From Bacteroidales bacterium (GTDB lineage Bacteria > Bacteroidota > Bacteroidia > Bacteroidales > Bacteroidaceae), in the NCBI GenBank assembly GCA_012729225.1, contig JAAYDO010000139.1, positions 1-64,000 of the forward strand: a DNA stretch of 64,000 nucleotides, read 5' to 3'. The notes beneath the pieces were generated by a model. It worked only from the letters and a program-made list of their open reading frames with translations. It was not told the origin of the DNA and did no database searches. The translations under genes were made by a program, and so were the position numbers. Positions 7,545 through 17,965 of this stretch are shown here, piece after piece (the first letter of the stretch is position 1; each line of letters begins with the position of its first letter).

Positions 7545-9305
7545 TTATTCTTTAGGCAAATTGATTGAGATGAAGTCTTCGTCGAGTTGTTTTTGATCCA
7601 CAAATGATGGTGCATCAAGCATTACGTCTCTACCACTGTTGTTCTTTGGGAAAGCGATGCAGTCACGGATGGAGTCGAGACCCGCAAAGATACTTACCCA
7701 ACGATCGAGACCATAAGCCAGACCTCCATGAGGTGGCGCACCATACTTGAAGGCATTCATGAGGAAACCAAATTGCTCTTGTGCCTTTTCTGGCGTGAAG
7801 CCGAGAATCTCGAACATCTTAGCCTGTAGCTTGGGATCATGGATGCGGATAGAGCCTCCACCCACTTCGATGCCATTGCAAACCATGTCGTAGGCATCGG
7901 CGCGTACTGCTGCAGGGTCGGTGTCAAGCATAGGGATGTCTTCTTCCATAGGGTGGGTGAATGGGTGGTGCATGGCCATGAAACGTTGTTCCTCCTCACT
8001 CCACTCGAACATGGGGAATTCTGTGACCCACAGAAGTGCAAACTTGTTTTTGTCACGAAGACCAAGGCGTTCGCCCATTTCAAGACGAAGTTCACACAAC
8101 TGTTTACGAGTCTTCATCGCATCATTACCGCAGAGGATGAGAATGAGGTCGCCAGGTTGGGCATTCATCTTCTGCTTCAGAGCCTGAAGGTCTTCTTGTG
8201 AGTAGAATTTATCGACAGAAGATTTGACGGTGCCATCTTCTTGTATGCGAGCATAGACCAATCCCTTGGCACCAATCTGTGGACGCTTAACCCATTCGGT
8301 GAGTGTGTCTATTTCTTTTCTGGTGTATGAAGCACAACCTGTAGCACATATACCACCAATGTAGGCAGCTTCGTCAAAAACAGCGAATGTGCCCTTCTTC
8401 ATCACATCGTGAACTTCCACAAACTCCATGCCAAAACGCATGTCGGGCTTGTCTGAACCAAAGCGTTTCATACATTCAATCCATGGTAGTCGGAGGAAAC
8501 TTCCTTCTATCTCCACACCGATGAGTTCCTTGAAGAGGTGTTTTGCCATACCCTCAAAAGTCTGGATGATGTCTTCTTGGCTGACGAACGACATCTCGCA
8601 GTCAATCTGTGTGAATTCTGGTTGGCGGTCTGCACGTAAATCTTCATCTCGGAAGCATTTGACAATCTGGAAGTAGCGGTCGAAGCCTGCCACCATGAGT
8701 AATTGCTTCAAGGTCTGAGGAGACTGTGGGAGTGCATAGAACTGACCGGGGTTCATGCGTGAGGGCACGATAAAGTCACGTGCACCCTCAGGTGTTGAAC
8801 CTATAAGCATGGGAGTCTCCACTTCTAAGAATCCAAGGTTGGAGAGGTAATTGCGTACTGCAATACAAAAGTGGTGACGGAGTTCGATGTTTTTTCTGAC
8901 AGTGGAACGACGAAGGTCGAGATAGCGATACTTCATGCGAAGATCATCTCCACCATCGGAATTGTCTTCGATAGTGAATGGTGGTGTAAGCGACTCGTTG
9001 AGCACATTGAGTTCGCTGACTTCTATTTCAATATCTCCTGTGGGAATGTTCTTGTTCTTGCTATAGCGTTCAGCCACTGTTCCTTTTATCTGAATGACGA
9101 ATTCTCGGCCCAGTTTGTTGGCACGGTCGCATAACTCTTGGTTTGCCTCCTCGTTGAATACTAACTGTGTGATACCATAGCGGTCACGCAAGTCCACAAA
9201 AGTCAGTGCACCCATTTTGCGTGAGCGCTGTACCCATCCAGCAAGTGTTACTTGCTTGCCTGCATCGGAGATTCTCAACTCTCCATTTGTATGTGATCTG
9301 TACAT
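7545..9305 (-). CDS. aspS: Aspartyl-tRNA synthetase
   Basis: Class II synthetase of 586 residues that charges tRNA-Asp with aspartate in the cytoplasm. Domain order is as expected: an N-terminal OB-fold anticodon-binding domain (about residues 1-110, '[26 protein letters not shown]'), class II motif 2 ('[18 protein letters not shown]'), a bacterial GAD insert around 290-420, and motif 3 ('[16 protein letters not shown]'). The length is normal for the bacterial type. A minus-strand -7 box TAACTTTG lies at 9329-9336, about 25 nt upstream of the start. It precedes the MBL hydrolase gene. Confidence 0.97.
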   Translation of the reverse strand: MYRSHTNGELRISDAGKQVTLAGWVQRSRKMGALTFVDLRDRYGITQLVFNEEANQELCDRANKLGREFVIQIKGTVAERYSKNKNIPTGDIEIEVSELNVLNESLTPPFTIEDNSDGGDDLRMKYRYLDLRRSTVRKNIELRHHFCIAVRNYLSNLGFLEVETPMLIGSTPEGARDFIVPSRMNPGQFYALPQSPQTLKQLLMVAGFDRYFQIVKCFRDEDLRADRQPEFTQIDCEMSFVSQEDIIQTFEGMAKHLFKELIGVEIEGSFLRLPWIECMKRFGSDKPDMRFGMEFVEVHDVMKKGTFAVFDEAAYIGGICATGCASYTRKEIDTLTEWVKRPQIGAKGLVYARIQEDGTVKSSVDKFYSQEDLQALKQKMNAQPGDLILILCGNDAMKTRKQLCELRLEMGERLGLRDKNKFALLWVTEFPMFEWSEEEQRFMAMHHPFTHPMEEDIPMLDTDPAAVRADAYDMVCNGIEVGGGSIRIHDPKLQAKMFEILGFTPEKAQEQFGFLMNAFKYGAPPHGGLAYGLDRWVSIFAGLDSIRDCIAFPKNNSGRDVMLDAPSFVDQKQLDEDFISINLPKE

Positions 9306-9476
9306 ATATTGTTTGTTTTAATTTTATGCAAAGTTAGTGAAATTAATTTAGATTTGACAACGGACAAAGAATTATTTCTTTGGATATAGGTGTTTCCGAC
9401 ACATGTCTCTTGTGTCTTCCCTTTTTTTACATCAAATCTTGTGAGAACAGAGAAAAGAATCTTTTTAAAAAGAAAA

Positions 9477-11774
9477 TTAAAAAGGAAGTCCTACAGCAAA
9501 ATGAAATGCGAAATCTCTATTGAGATTAGGACGAATGATTGGATAATGCTCAAGACCAGTCATGGCTGGATTGATAGCCTTCATACCTGCATCAAAACGC
9601 ACGATGAAGAAGTTGGCATCCATTCGAAAGCCAATGCCATAGCTGGCTGCAATCTGCTTGAAGAAGGTGTTGAAATGAAATGCTCCTCCAGGCTGATCCT
9701 TGTAGTCTCGTATAGTCCAGATGTTGCCAGCGTCTATGAAAGCCGCTCCACTAAATTTCCAAAAGAGTTTGGTTCTATATTCCAGATTGATGTCAAGTTT
9801 TATATCACCCGACTGATTGAGGAAGTTAATACCTTTATCTTTGCCATTGTAAGTTCCTGGTCCTAATGAACGTACAGACCATCCACGCACACTGTTAGCA
9901 CCTCCAGAGAAGTATCTTTTCTCGAAAGGTAATTGAGAAGAGTTTCCGTAGGGGTAGGCGATACCAAATCCTGTATGGAATGCCACAGAGTTGTTGGCGT
10001 CAATTCGGAAACTCTTGGTGAAGTCAAAATCCCCTCTCACATATTGTGCATAAGCAATTCCGCAGAAAGTGTATTGCCCCTCGTCATTGGTTTTTCCATT
10101 GACAAGATGTGTAAGAGCATTGAGCAGATTGCCTGAGGTCTCGATGTTAAATCGAATGGTATAGGCATTTTTGCCATAGGTCTGCATTTTTGCTCCAAGA
10201 GAATTGTAGGAATAGGTGTAGCCCGTCATGGTGATGAGGAGATTCTCGTAGTTGTATTTCAAGATGGCATTTGTCTTGCCCAACGAATCAAGATACTGCT
10301 CTTTGAATGTACGAGAAATCCATGGCATATAGACATAGTTAACCTCTATAAGGTCGAAACGGTGTTGCTCATGTTGTTGGCGAGTGTTCCACTTATAGCG
10401 CCATGCTGCTGTGAGCACTCGTCTTTGGAACTCAGGACGATTCTGCAAGTTGTATTGTAGCGAAATCTCTGAGGAGGCATTATGTTCTGTTCCCCATTCT
10501 CTTTTTACATAAGGGAATAAAAATGCAGGAAAGCCTAAGGTTGCTTCTGCTCCCACCTCAACATAACTGTCTCCGTCATATCCTTCCAATCCTGTAATGG
10601 CTTCATATGCACCACGGATCTTAAAGGTGAAGGATTCTGAACCACGGAAAAGATTGCGATTCTGGTAAGAGGTGGATAGGGCTGCACCAAGGTCTCCTGC
10701 AGAGTTGGTTGCCTCTACATCAACTCCAAAAGAATGTGGTTTGGCATGGTTGGCGACGATGATGCAGTCGAGTGTGTCAGTGCCTGGTCTTTCTTTCATG
10801 CTGATATTTGAAAAAGAAATAGCACCGAGGCGTGAGAAGTTGGTGTAGGTACGACGGAAATGATTTTCGTTGTAATAATGCCCAGGTTTAATTAGTGAGT
10901 GACTTATGAGTAATCGCTTGCGGAAATGTAAACGATTTTGGTGGACGAATCCATAGCTATGATAATTCATGCTATCTGTAGGTTCGTCTGGTTGGGTCAC
11001 ATCTGTTTTAAAGGTAACACTTCCTATCGTGTATCGCTGATGATCATGAGCTTCTGTTCTTCCATCGTCTTGTTGTCTTTTGACACGCATTTGAACATCT
11101 ACAAGGGTGGAATTGATGGCTGTGTCGGCGCTGAATCGGATGTCTTCTTTTGTGAACTTGTAATAACCGTGATTTCTTAGAGAGGTGGAGATGCGATTGC
11201 GTTCATTGTTGAGCGCTGTCACCTCGAAAGGAAGTCCTGGCTTCAAGAGAGAATTGGCCGTGTCTTCTTCTGTGATGAAGTTACGCAGACCTTTATCCTC
11301 CACGGTTCTATAAACATTTCGGAGGGTATAGCGCTCTTTGGGACGGATGTTATAGAGCACATTCATCTTTTTACCTTTTATCATCTTGAACTCTTCCACT
11401 TCCGCTTTCATGTAGCCTGCATTGTTGAGCACTTTCTTCATGTCCTCTATGGCTTGTTCAGATTTGATGCTGTTAAAGAGTACAGGTGCTTCACCCAGTT
11501 TCCTCCAAAAGCGGTATGAACTCTTCGTTGTGTCACTTCCCGAAAGCATATACATTTTAAGTGGAACACGTGCTCCAAACCACTTAGTGTTAGTGTGCTG
11601 GTTCACGTAGTCTCCTAAAGCGTATGTTTTCAACACTTCTTTGTCGTCGCATGTGACAGTTATTCCTGTGAGCATGTGCTCTCCTTCTGGGATATATTTA
11701 TCTACAGAGCATGATGTGATGAACATGCTCAATAAGAATGTGGTGATATAAATATATATGCTAAAGAGTTTCAC
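9477..11774 (-). CDS. TamL-type outer-membrane lipoprotein barrel (BamA/TamA superfamily)
   Basis: A 765-residue Omp85-superfamily protein with an N-terminal lipoprotein signal ('LLSMFITSCSVDKY', lipobox ITSC), then POTRA-like domains (about 35-310) and a C-terminal 16-stranded barrel. The conserved 'FEKRYFSGGANSVRGWSVRSLGPGTY' block is the RGF/Y-type Omp85 signature. A lipidated TamA homologue is the form known as TamL in Bacteroidetes, thought to act in outer-membrane assembly with TamB. No tamB gene is adjacent here. It is divergent from the RNA methyltransferase gene, and a -7 box (TAACTTTG) at 11798-11805 drives it. Confidence 0.88.
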   Translation of the reverse strand: MKLFSIYIYITTFLLSMFITSCSVDKYIPEGEHMLTGITVTCDDKEVLKTYALGDYVNQHTNTKWFGARVPLKMYMLSGSDTTKSSYRFWRKLGEAPVLFNSIKSEQAIEDMKKVLNNAGYMKAEVEEFKMIKGKKMNVLYNIRPKERYTLRNVYRTVEDKGLRNFITEEDTANSLLKPGLPFEVTALNNERNRISTSLRNHGYYKFTKEDIRFSADTAINSTLVDVQMRVKRQQDDGRTEAHDHQRYTIGSVTFKTDVTQPDEPTDSMNYHSYGFVHQNRLHFRKRLLISHSLIKPGHYYNENHFRRTYTNFSRLGAISFSNISMKERPGTDTLDCIIVANHAKPHSFGVDVEATNSAGDLGAALSTSYQNRNLFRGSESFTFKIRGAYEAITGLEGYDGDSYVEVGAEATLGFPAFLFPYVKREWGTEHNASSEISLQYNLQNRPEFQRRVLTAAWRYKWNTRQQHEQHRFDLIEVNYVYMPWISRTFKEQYLDSLGKTNAILKYNYENLLITMTGYTYSYNSLGAKMQTYGKNAYTIRFNIETSGNLLNALTHLVNGKTNDEGQYTFCGIAYAQYVRGDFDFTKSFRIDANNSVAFHTGFGIAYPYGNSSQLPFEKRYFSGGANSVRGWSVRSLGPGTYNGKDKGINFLNQSGDIKLDINLEYRTKLFWKFSGAAFIDAGNIWTIRDYKDQPGGAFHFNTFFKQIAASYGIGFRMDANFFIVRFDAGMKAINPAMTGLEHYPIIRPNLNRDFAFHFAVGLPF

Positions 11775-11850
11775 GTGCGTGAATTACAAAATCTTTGCAA
11801 AGTTAGTGAAAAATTAGGATTCTTTTCATACCTTTGTAGAAAAATTTGAT

Positions 11851-12624
11851 ATGATAAGTAAGAACAGGATTAAATATGTGCATTCGCTTGAGATGAAGAA
11901 ATATCGCAAGAAGGAAGGCGTGTTTGTGGCTGAAGGTCATAAATTAGTAGGCGATTTGTTGGAATCTGGTTCTTTTGCTTGTAAGTATCTGATGGCCACA
12001 GATGAATGGCTGGAACAAAATAAGAATCTTTTGGAAGAATCCTTGAAACATGTAGAGATGAATCAGGTAACAGAAGATGAATTGCGCAAGGTGAGTTTTC
12101 AGGAAAAGCCTCAACAGGTATTAGCTATATTTGAACAGCCAGAGTATGTTGTGGATGTAAACGAGGAAGCAAACAAGAATCTTTGCTTAGTTTTAGATGA
12201 TGTACAGAACCCTGGTAATATGGGAACGATTGTGAGAATGGCCGATTGGTTTGGTATAGAGCATGTGTTCTGTTCGATAGGTTGTGCTGATATATACAAT
12301 CCAAAGACTGTGCAGGCCACAATGGGTGCAATGGCAAGAGTGCAAGTACATTATGTGGATATTCCTGAAATGTTGAAGAATCTTGACAAGAAGATTCCTG
12401 TCTATGGCACATTCTTAGATGGAGAGAATCTTTATCAAAAAGAATTAGAGAATAGGGGACTGATTGTGATGGGAAATGAAGGGAAGGGTGTGTCGGAAGT
12501 GGTTGAGTCTTTTGTGAATGAACGCCTGTTCATTCCTAATTATCCTGAAGGAAGAAAAACATCAGAGTCGCTCAATGTAGCCATTGCTACCGCTATTATA
12601 TGTGCTGAGTTCCGCAGGAGATAA
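11851..12624 (+). CDS. SpoU/TrmH-family RNA 2'-O-methyltransferase
   Basis: A 257-residue SPOUT-class enzyme that methylates ribose 2'-OH in rRNA or tRNA using S-adenosylmethionine. The three SpoU motifs are visible: motif 1 'NPGNMGTIVRMADWFGI', motif 2 'LIVMGNEGKGVSE', and motif 3 'ESLNVAIATAI', which together form the knotted cofactor site. An N-terminal substrate-binding L30e-like domain spans about residues 1-95. The exact RNA target cannot be told from sequence (RlmB- and TrmH-type relatives are candidates). A -7 box TACCTTTG lies at 11829-11836, very close to the ATG, so the leader would be short. The 3' end overlaps the convergent hypothetical gene by 63 nt. Confidence 0.9.
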   Translation: MISKNRIKYVHSLEMKKYRKKEGVFVAEGHKLVGDLLESGSFACKYLMATDEWLEQNKNLLEESLKHVEMNQVTEDELRKVSFQEKPQQVLAIFEQPEYVVDVNEEANKNLCLVLDDVQNPGNMGTIVRMADWFGIEHVFCSIGCADIYNPKTVQATMGAMARVQVHYVDIPEMLKNLDKKIPVYGTFLDGENLYQKELENRGLIVMGNEGKGVSEVVESFVNERLFIPNYPEGRKTSESLNVAIATAIICAEFRRR

Positions 12625-12891
12625 GACAAGGCGAGAATGAAAAGCTTCCCCATGATGAATGATGATAGTTCCCCCCAACCATTCAGTCATCGGTAATTCC
12701 CCTTCAAGTGGATAGTGATTGACTACTCTGTGTTCGTAAAGCTCCACTACATGATTAGTATGAACCGTATAAAGAGTGCTGATGCCCTCTTCGTTTGAAG
12801 AGAATGCTTTTTCAGTGAAATCTCTCAAATTATTTGTGTTCAAGATATACACTTTTGAAGCAGCAATCCTGCGCAAGCCTTCTTCCATCAT
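12562..12891 (-). CDS. Hypothetical protein, 109 aa
   Basis: A 109-residue soluble protein with no signal peptide or membrane segment; I do not recognise its family. It starts 3 nt after the DUF4296 gene stop and so is the last gene of the ileS-lspA-DUF4296 operon, which supports it being real. Its final 63 nt overlap the convergent RNA methyltransferase. The middle 'HYPLEGELPMTEWLGGTIII' looks folded (strand-turn-strand), but no catalytic motif is evident. Confidence 0.65.
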   Translation of the reverse strand: MMEEGLRRIAASKVYILNTNNLRDFTEKAFSSNEEGISTLYTVHTNHVVELYEHRVVNHYPLEGELPMTEWLGGTIIIHHGEAFHSRLVLSPAELSTYNSGSNGYIERL

Positions 12892-12894
12892 CGT

Positions 12895-13854
12895 CTATCT
12901 GCTTCGGCGTCGAGTTCCATACTTATTAGGAGTTCGTACAGCAGGTGCTGCTTGAATCTTAATCAGTTCTCCGCTTTGATTCTTTAAGCGATATTCTTCA
13001 GGGGTGAGGCGTCGCTCTTGAGAATCTACAGGGAGAGAATCCTTTTCCTGAATACTTGTCTTTATGCTATCCAACTTTACCTCTAAAGCAGAATTCACTT
13101 CATGCATACGCACCAATGAGATGTTGTCTATGAGACAGAGGTTGCGCATCGTCTTCTTCCCTTTGTAGTAGAAAAATCCAGTGACACTCTTGATGTCTTG
13201 GCCTTCTTCAGCCTTCAATGTAATCTGCTGGATACCGTTTCCTGTGATAAGGCGTGTTGTGCCCACATGTTTCCCATTTTTATACATCACGCTTAAGCCT
13301 ACGTTTAGACTGATGTCGTAATCATCTCGATTCTCCTTGAAGAAGATAGGCGTAAGAGTAAGAATGAACTGGTCACGGCGATGGAAACTGGTATCGGCAT
13401 GTATGGTAAAGCTCTCCCGATTCTGTAGTTCCTTGTTGCGTAAAGTAAGCAATTTTGCAGAACTCCACAGATTGGTAGTATCTCCTCCTGTAGCATAAAT
13501 GGCCACCATATCGTTATTCCCATTTACGAGTTGAATTTCTTCATTGATGGCCGTATAACGTTTCTTGATATTCTCGTAGATGCCATGAAGTTCTTTCGCA
13601 TGACGATTGTAATAGATCACAGACGATTCAAACTCATCCTCTGTAATACCATGCTTGGCAAATATAGCATTGATATAGTTTTGTGCTTTATCTTCCTTTT
13701 CATTATCGGGTAATTGATCTATAATACCTTGCATGATGTGGTAGTCATACAATACATCTTCCATCTTGCCTGTGGAAAGCACGCCTTTAGGGCGATTCTC
13801 ACATGCCACGATGAAAAGCAAAGACATGAATATGAAAGGAAGCAGACGTTTCAT
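12895..13854 (-). CDS. DUF4296 domain lipoprotein
   Basis: A 319-residue predicted lipoprotein: MKRLLPFIFMSLLFIVACENRP carries a lipobox VAC. The following 'MEDVLYDYHIMQGI' segment is the DUF4296 signature at residues of about 30-110. The C-terminus is basic ('TPNKYGTRRRSR'). The domain is specific to Bacteroidetes and its function is unknown; the recurring position after lspA suggests a link to lipoprotein maturation or envelope growth, which is only inference. It follows lspA with a 3-nt gap. Confidence 0.85.
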   Translation of the reverse strand: MKRLLPFIFMSLLFIVACENRPKGVLSTGKMEDVLYDYHIMQGIIDQLPDNEKEDKAQNYINAIFAKHGITEDEFESSVIYYNRHAKELHGIYENIKKRYTAINEEIQLVNGNNDMVAIYATGGDTTNLWSSAKLLTLRNKELQNRESFTIHADTSFHRRDQFILTLTPIFFKENRDDYDISLNVGLSVMYKNGKHVGTTRLITGNGIQQITLKAEEGQDIKSVTGFFYYKGKKTMRNLCLIDNISLVRMHEVNSALEVKLDSIKTSIQEKDSLPVDSQERRLTPEEYRLKNQSGELIKIQAAPAVRTPNKYGTRRRSR

Positions 13855-13857
13855 GGA

Positions 13858-14478
13858 TTAGACCTTTTCATGATAATGACTGATGAACTTGTGGTAGAAG
13901 AGAAGAATCGCTATAATACCACATGAGATAGCGGCATCGGCAAAGTTGAAGATAGGAGAGAAGAATACACAATGCTCGCCAGAATAGATTGGCATCCATG
14001 TTGGCATATCCCATTCAACAAGTGGAAAATAGAACATATCAACAACTCGTCCGTAAAGAAAATCTCCATAGCCTTCTCCCCAAGTTTGCAAATGTGCTAC
14101 TTGAGGGTAGGGAGGATTGTTGAAGATCAATCCGTAGAAGAGACAATCAATGATGTTGCCTGCCGCCCCTGCCGCAATGAGAGTCATGCAGATGATATAT
14201 CCTGTAGGTGCTTTTTGTTTAATCTGCCTATAGATATACCATCCAATCAGTGTGACTGCAACCAAGCGGAACAGCGTGAGGAAGAGTTTGCCACCCCATA
14301 GTTCCCATCCGAACGCCATACCATTGTTTTCCACAAAGACCAAACTGAACCAGCTGGTGATTTCAATGCGCTCTCCTATGTACATGCCAGTCTTCACACA
14401 GACTTTTATGATTTGGTCTATGAGAAGAATGGTAATGAATAGAGTGATGGCAAGGATATAGTGCTTTTTTCTTGACAT
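13858..14478 (-). CDS. lspA: Lipoprotein signal peptidase (signal peptidase II)
   Basis: Inner-membrane aspartyl protease that removes signal peptides from lipid-modified prolipoproteins. Four membrane helices are evident, with the conserved blocks 'DQIIKVCVKTGM', 'ENNGMAFG', 'AGAAGNIID' and 'FNFADAAI'; the Asp of the last two blocks forms the catalytic pair. At 206 residues it is longer than the usual 160-170 because of an extra loop ('PPYPQVAHLQTWGEGYGD...MPTWMPIYSGEHC') before the last helix, common in Bacteroidetes. The gene sits 32 nt after ileS. This window encodes many lipobox proteins that would be its substrates. Confidence 0.95.
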   Translation of the reverse strand: MSRKKHYILAITLFITILLIDQIIKVCVKTGMYIGERIEITSWFSLVFVENNGMAFGWELWGGKLFLTLFRLVAVTLIGWYIYRQIKQKAPTGYIICMTLIAAGAAGNIIDCLFYGLIFNNPPYPQVAHLQTWGEGYGDFLYGRVVDMFYFPLVEWDMPTWMPIYSGEHCVFFSPIFNFADAAISCGIIAILLFYHKFISHYHEKV

Positions 14479-14510
14479 CTGAAGTTCTTGAATCCTTATA
14501 ATAGAGAATA

Positions 14511-17500
14511 TTAGTCTTTTTGTACTGAGATACTTGCCTTGAAGTCTTCAAAATCAATTGGTTCACCTTCAGGGTTGCCCAGTTCAATAGAGTTGGCAAG
14601 AACTTGAGCGGCAATATTTTCTTTGAAGAAATCAAGCACAACCTTGGTCTCAGGAGTATCTGTAATCACTACCTTGATACGGTCAGTAATTTCAAAGTTC
14701 TGCGACTTACGAAGACCTTGAATCTGCTTGATAATCTTGCGGGCATTTCCCTCATTCTTCAATGCAGGAGTGATAGTGATGTCAAGTGCCACAGTAGTTG
14801 TACCCTCGTTGGCAACACTCCATCCTGGAATGTCTTGTGACATAATATCAACATCAGCCAATTCAATGAGTGCATCTTGACCTTCAACCTCTATGGTTAA
14901 TTGCCTCTTTGCTTCAAGTGTGGCAATCTGCTCTTGCGACATGGCTGCAACAGCATTATTGACCGCCTTCATCATCTTGCCAAACTTCTTACCCATCACA
15001 CGGAAGTTGCACTTCACATTCTTGACAAGCATCTTGCCATCCATCAATTGAAGTTCCTTCACGTTCACTTCTTTGGTGATAATGTCCTTCATGCGCTCAA
15101 TGCGTCCACTGAAAACAGTATCTGTATCTGGAATAGCAATAGACTGAAGAGCCTGAATCACGGGAATCTTAACCTTCTTGCGAATGGAGAGACCCATAGA
15201 AGTGACCTTCATGGCAGCCTCCATTGCCTGTTCCAGCTCAGTGTCAATCAGTTTGTCGTCATGTTTTGGGAAGTCTGCCAAATGCACACTTCCATGCTTG
15301 TCCTTGCCCGTAGCATTGTTGAGATCGCTGAAGAGTTGATCTGCGTAGAATGGTGCAATAGGAGCAATAAGACGGCTGAGAGTCTCCAAGCAGGTGTAGA
15401 GCGTCTGATAAGCAGATAGTTTGTCGTCTGTCATCTCTCCACCCCAGAAGCGTGGCTTGTTGAGTCGAATGTACCAGTTAGAAAGGTTGTCTATCACAAA
15501 TGACTGGATAAGACGTCCTGCTGGAGTTGGGTCGTAGTCGTCCAAATAAGTCTTCACGTTCTTGACCAAAGTGTTGAGTTCAGAGAGCAACCAACGGTCG
15601 AAGTCCGGACGGTCAGCATATGCAATGTCTTCCTCCTTATATTCAAATCCATCCACATTGGCATACATGGTGAAGAAGGAGTAAGCCTGTTGAAGTTTGA
15701 TGAAGAACTGGCTTGTCACCTCTTTCACTCCTTCTGGGTCAAATGACAGGTTATCCCAAGGAGAGGAGTTGGTAATCATATACCAACGCACAGCGTCTGC
15801 TCCGAAGGTAGAGATGCAATCGAATGGATTGATCACATTGCCCAAACGTTTTGACATCTTGACTCCATTCTTGTCGAGCACCAATCCGTTAGAGATGACT
15901 GCTTTGTAGGCAACAGAGTCAAATACCATCGTTGCAATGGCATGGAGAGTAAAGAACCATCCACGAGTTTGATCAACACCTTCAGCAATGAAATCAGCAG
16001 GGTAGGCCGTTCCGTTATCAATCAGTTCTTTGTTCTCGAATGGATAGTGAATCTGTGCGTATGGCATGGCACCAGAGTCAAACCACACGTCGATGAGGTC
16101 AAGTTCTCGTGTGAGCGTGTTACCCTGCTCAGACACCAACTTGATATCATCCACATAAGGACGGTGGAGATCAATCTTGTCATAGTTCTCTTGGTCCATG
16201 TTGCCAGGAATGAATCCTTTCTCCTTGAGAGGATTAGATTCCATGACACCTGCTGCCACAGATTTCTCAATCTCCTGATACAGTTCTTCCACGCTGCCAA
16301 TACAGATCTCTTCGTGCGTGTCTCTGTTGCGCCAAATAGGAAGTGGAGTTCCCCAATAACGTGAACGCGAGAGGTTCCAGTCATTCAGGTTCTCAAGCCA
16401 TTTGCCGAAACGACCTGTTCCTGTGCTTTCAGGCTTCCATTGAATCGTTTGGTTCAGTTCAAAGAGGCGTTCCTTCTTGGCTGTAGATTTGATGAACCAT
16501 GAGTCGAGAGGATAGTAGAGCACAGGCTTGTCCGTGCGCCAGCAGTGAGGATAGTTGTGGACATGCTTCTCAATCTTGAAAGCAGAGCCCTCTTCCTTCA
16601 TCTCCAGACAGATGATGACATTGAGATCCATATCCTTGTTTGCGGCAGCCTCGTCATATTTCCCCTCCTGGTTATATTTAGGATTGTACGCATTCTTCAC
16701 AAAGTCGCCACTATGCTTCCAATAACTTTCATTGACGCAGAGTTTGACAAAATCCTCATTCATATCTTCCTTCACAAAATACTTACCTGTGAAATCAACC
16801 ATAGGACGAGTGTCGCCTGCTTTGTCAATAACAAAGAGCGATGGAATGCCAGCATCCTTTGCCACCTTGGCATCGTCAGCACCAAAAGTTGGAGCGATAT
16901 GCACAATACCTGTACCATCCTCCGTTGTGACATAATCGCCAGAGATAACACGGAAGGCTTCAGACTCCTTGACAACCACTTGGTTGCCTTCCAGTGCACA
17001 TGGCTTTATCCAAGGCAACAACTGCTCATAGTGCAAGTCGATGAGGTCTGCTCCCTTGCCCTTCCAAATGATTTGGAGTGGAATCTCGTTGCCTTCCTCA
17101 TCCTTCTCCATCTGAAAATAGGCAGAGAGGCGTGACTCAGCCATGATGTAGATGGCTTCCTTGCCAGTGTATGGGTTCTTGCTCTTTAGAGCCACGTAGT
17201 CTATCTTCAGTCCAACACAGAGTGCTGTGTTGGAAGGCAAAGTCCATGGCGTCGTGGTCCATGCAAGAATATACACAGGAAGGTCCGCATTGAAGGGGAC
17301 TTCGCCCTTCACCTTAAATTGTGCAGTCACCGTGGTGTCCTTCACATCACGGTAGCAACCAGGCTGGTTCAATTCGTGAGAGGACAAGCCTGTGCCTGCT
17401 GCTGGTGAATATGGCTGGATGGTATATCCTTTGTAGAGCAAATCCTTGTTGTAGAGTTGCTTCAGCAAATACCATAGGGATTCTATGTATTTGTTGTCAT

Positions 17501-17951
17501 AAGTGATGTAGGGATGTTCAAGATCCACCCAATATCCCATCTTCTGCGAAAGGTCAGACCATTCGCTGGTGTACATCATCACGTTCTTGCGACACTCGTT
17601 GTTATAATCATCCACACTGATCTTCTTGCCAATATCTTCCTTGGTAATGCCGAGAGACTTCTCCACAGAAAGTTCAACAGGCAGTCCGTGAGTGTCCCAG
17701 CCTGCCTTGCGCTTCACTTGGAAGCCCTGCATGGTCTTATATCTGAGGAAAGTATCTTTAATGGTTCTGCCCATCACGTGGTGAATGCCTGGATGTCCGT
17801 TGGCAGAAGGAGGACCTTCAAAAAAGATAAACTGAGGACAACCCTCGCGTTCTTCTATGCTCTTGTGGAACATGTCTTCAGCGTTCCAATGTTCCAGTAC
17901 CTCCTTGTTGATATCTGAGAGGTTCAGTTTCGTACGTTCTTTAAATTTCAT
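14511..17951 (-). CDS. ileS: Isoleucyl-tRNA synthetase (large, eukaryote-like type)
   Basis: Class I synthetase of 1146 residues charging tRNA-Ile. The HIGH-equivalent region is 'SANGHPGIHHVMGRTIKD' and the KMSKS-equivalent is 'KNGVKMSKRLGN'. The editing (CP1) domain lies between, with 'AWTTTPWTLPSN' near residue 230. The length, well above the approximately 930 of the common bacterial enzyme, and the motif style indicate the eukaryote-like form. That form is associated in other bacteria with low sensitivity to mupirocin; this is established for the type but untested here. It heads the operon with lspA, DUF4296 and the hypothetical gene. Confidence 0.97.
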   Translation of the reverse strand: MKFKERTKLNLSDINKEVLEHWNAEDMFHKSIEEREGCPQFIFFEGPPSANGHPGIHHVMGRTIKDTFLRYKTMQGFQVKRKAGWDTHGLPVELSVEKSLGITKEDIGKKISVDDYNNECRKNVMMYTSEWSDLSQKMGYWVDLEHPYITYDNKYIESLWYLLKQLYNKDLLYKGYTIQPYSPAAGTGLSSHELNQPGCYRDVKDTTVTAQFKVKGEVPFNADLPVYILAWTTTPWTLPSNTALCVGLKIDYVALKSKNPYTGKEAIYIMAESRLSAYFQMEKDEEGNEIPLQIIWKGKGADLIDLHYEQLLPWIKPCALEGNQVVVKESEAFRVISGDYVTTEDGTGIVHIAPTFGADDAKVAKDAGIPSLFVIDKAGDTRPMVDFTGKYFVKEDMNEDFVKLCVNESYWKHSGDFVKNAYNPKYNQEGKYDEAAANKDMDLNVIICLEMKEEGSAFKIEKHVHNYPHCWRTDKPVLYYPLDSWFIKSTAKKERLFELNQTIQWKPESTGTGRFGKWLENLNDWNLSRSRYWGTPLPIWRNRDTHEEICIGSVEELYQEIEKSVAAGVMESNPLKEKGFIPGNMDQENYDKIDLHRPYVDDIKLVSEQGNTLTRELDLIDVWFDSGAMPYAQIHYPFENKELIDNGTAYPADFIAEGVDQTRGWFFTLHAIATMVFDSVAYKAVISNGLVLDKNGVKMSKRLGNVINPFDCISTFGADAVRWYMITNSSPWDNLSFDPEGVKEVTSQFFIKLQQAYSFFTMYANVDGFEYKEEDIAYADRPDFDRWLLSELNTLVKNVKTYLDDYDPTPAGRLIQSFVIDNLSNWYIRLNKPRFWGGEMTDDKLSAYQTLYTCLETLSRLIAPIAPFYADQLFSDLNNATGKDKHGSVHLADFPKHDDKLIDTELEQAMEAAMKVTSMGLSIRKKVKIPVIQALQSIAIPDTDTVFSGRIERMKDIITKEVNVKELQLMDGKMLVKNVKCNFRVMGKKFGKMMKAVNNAVAAMSQEQIATLEAKRQLTIEVEGQDALIELADVDIMSQDIPGWSVANEGTTTVALDITITPALKNEGNARKIIKQIQGLRKSQNFEITDRIKVVITDTPETKVVLDFFKENIAAQVLANSIELGNPEGEPIDFEDFKASISVQKD

Positions 17952-17965
17952 TATTGATAGACCTC

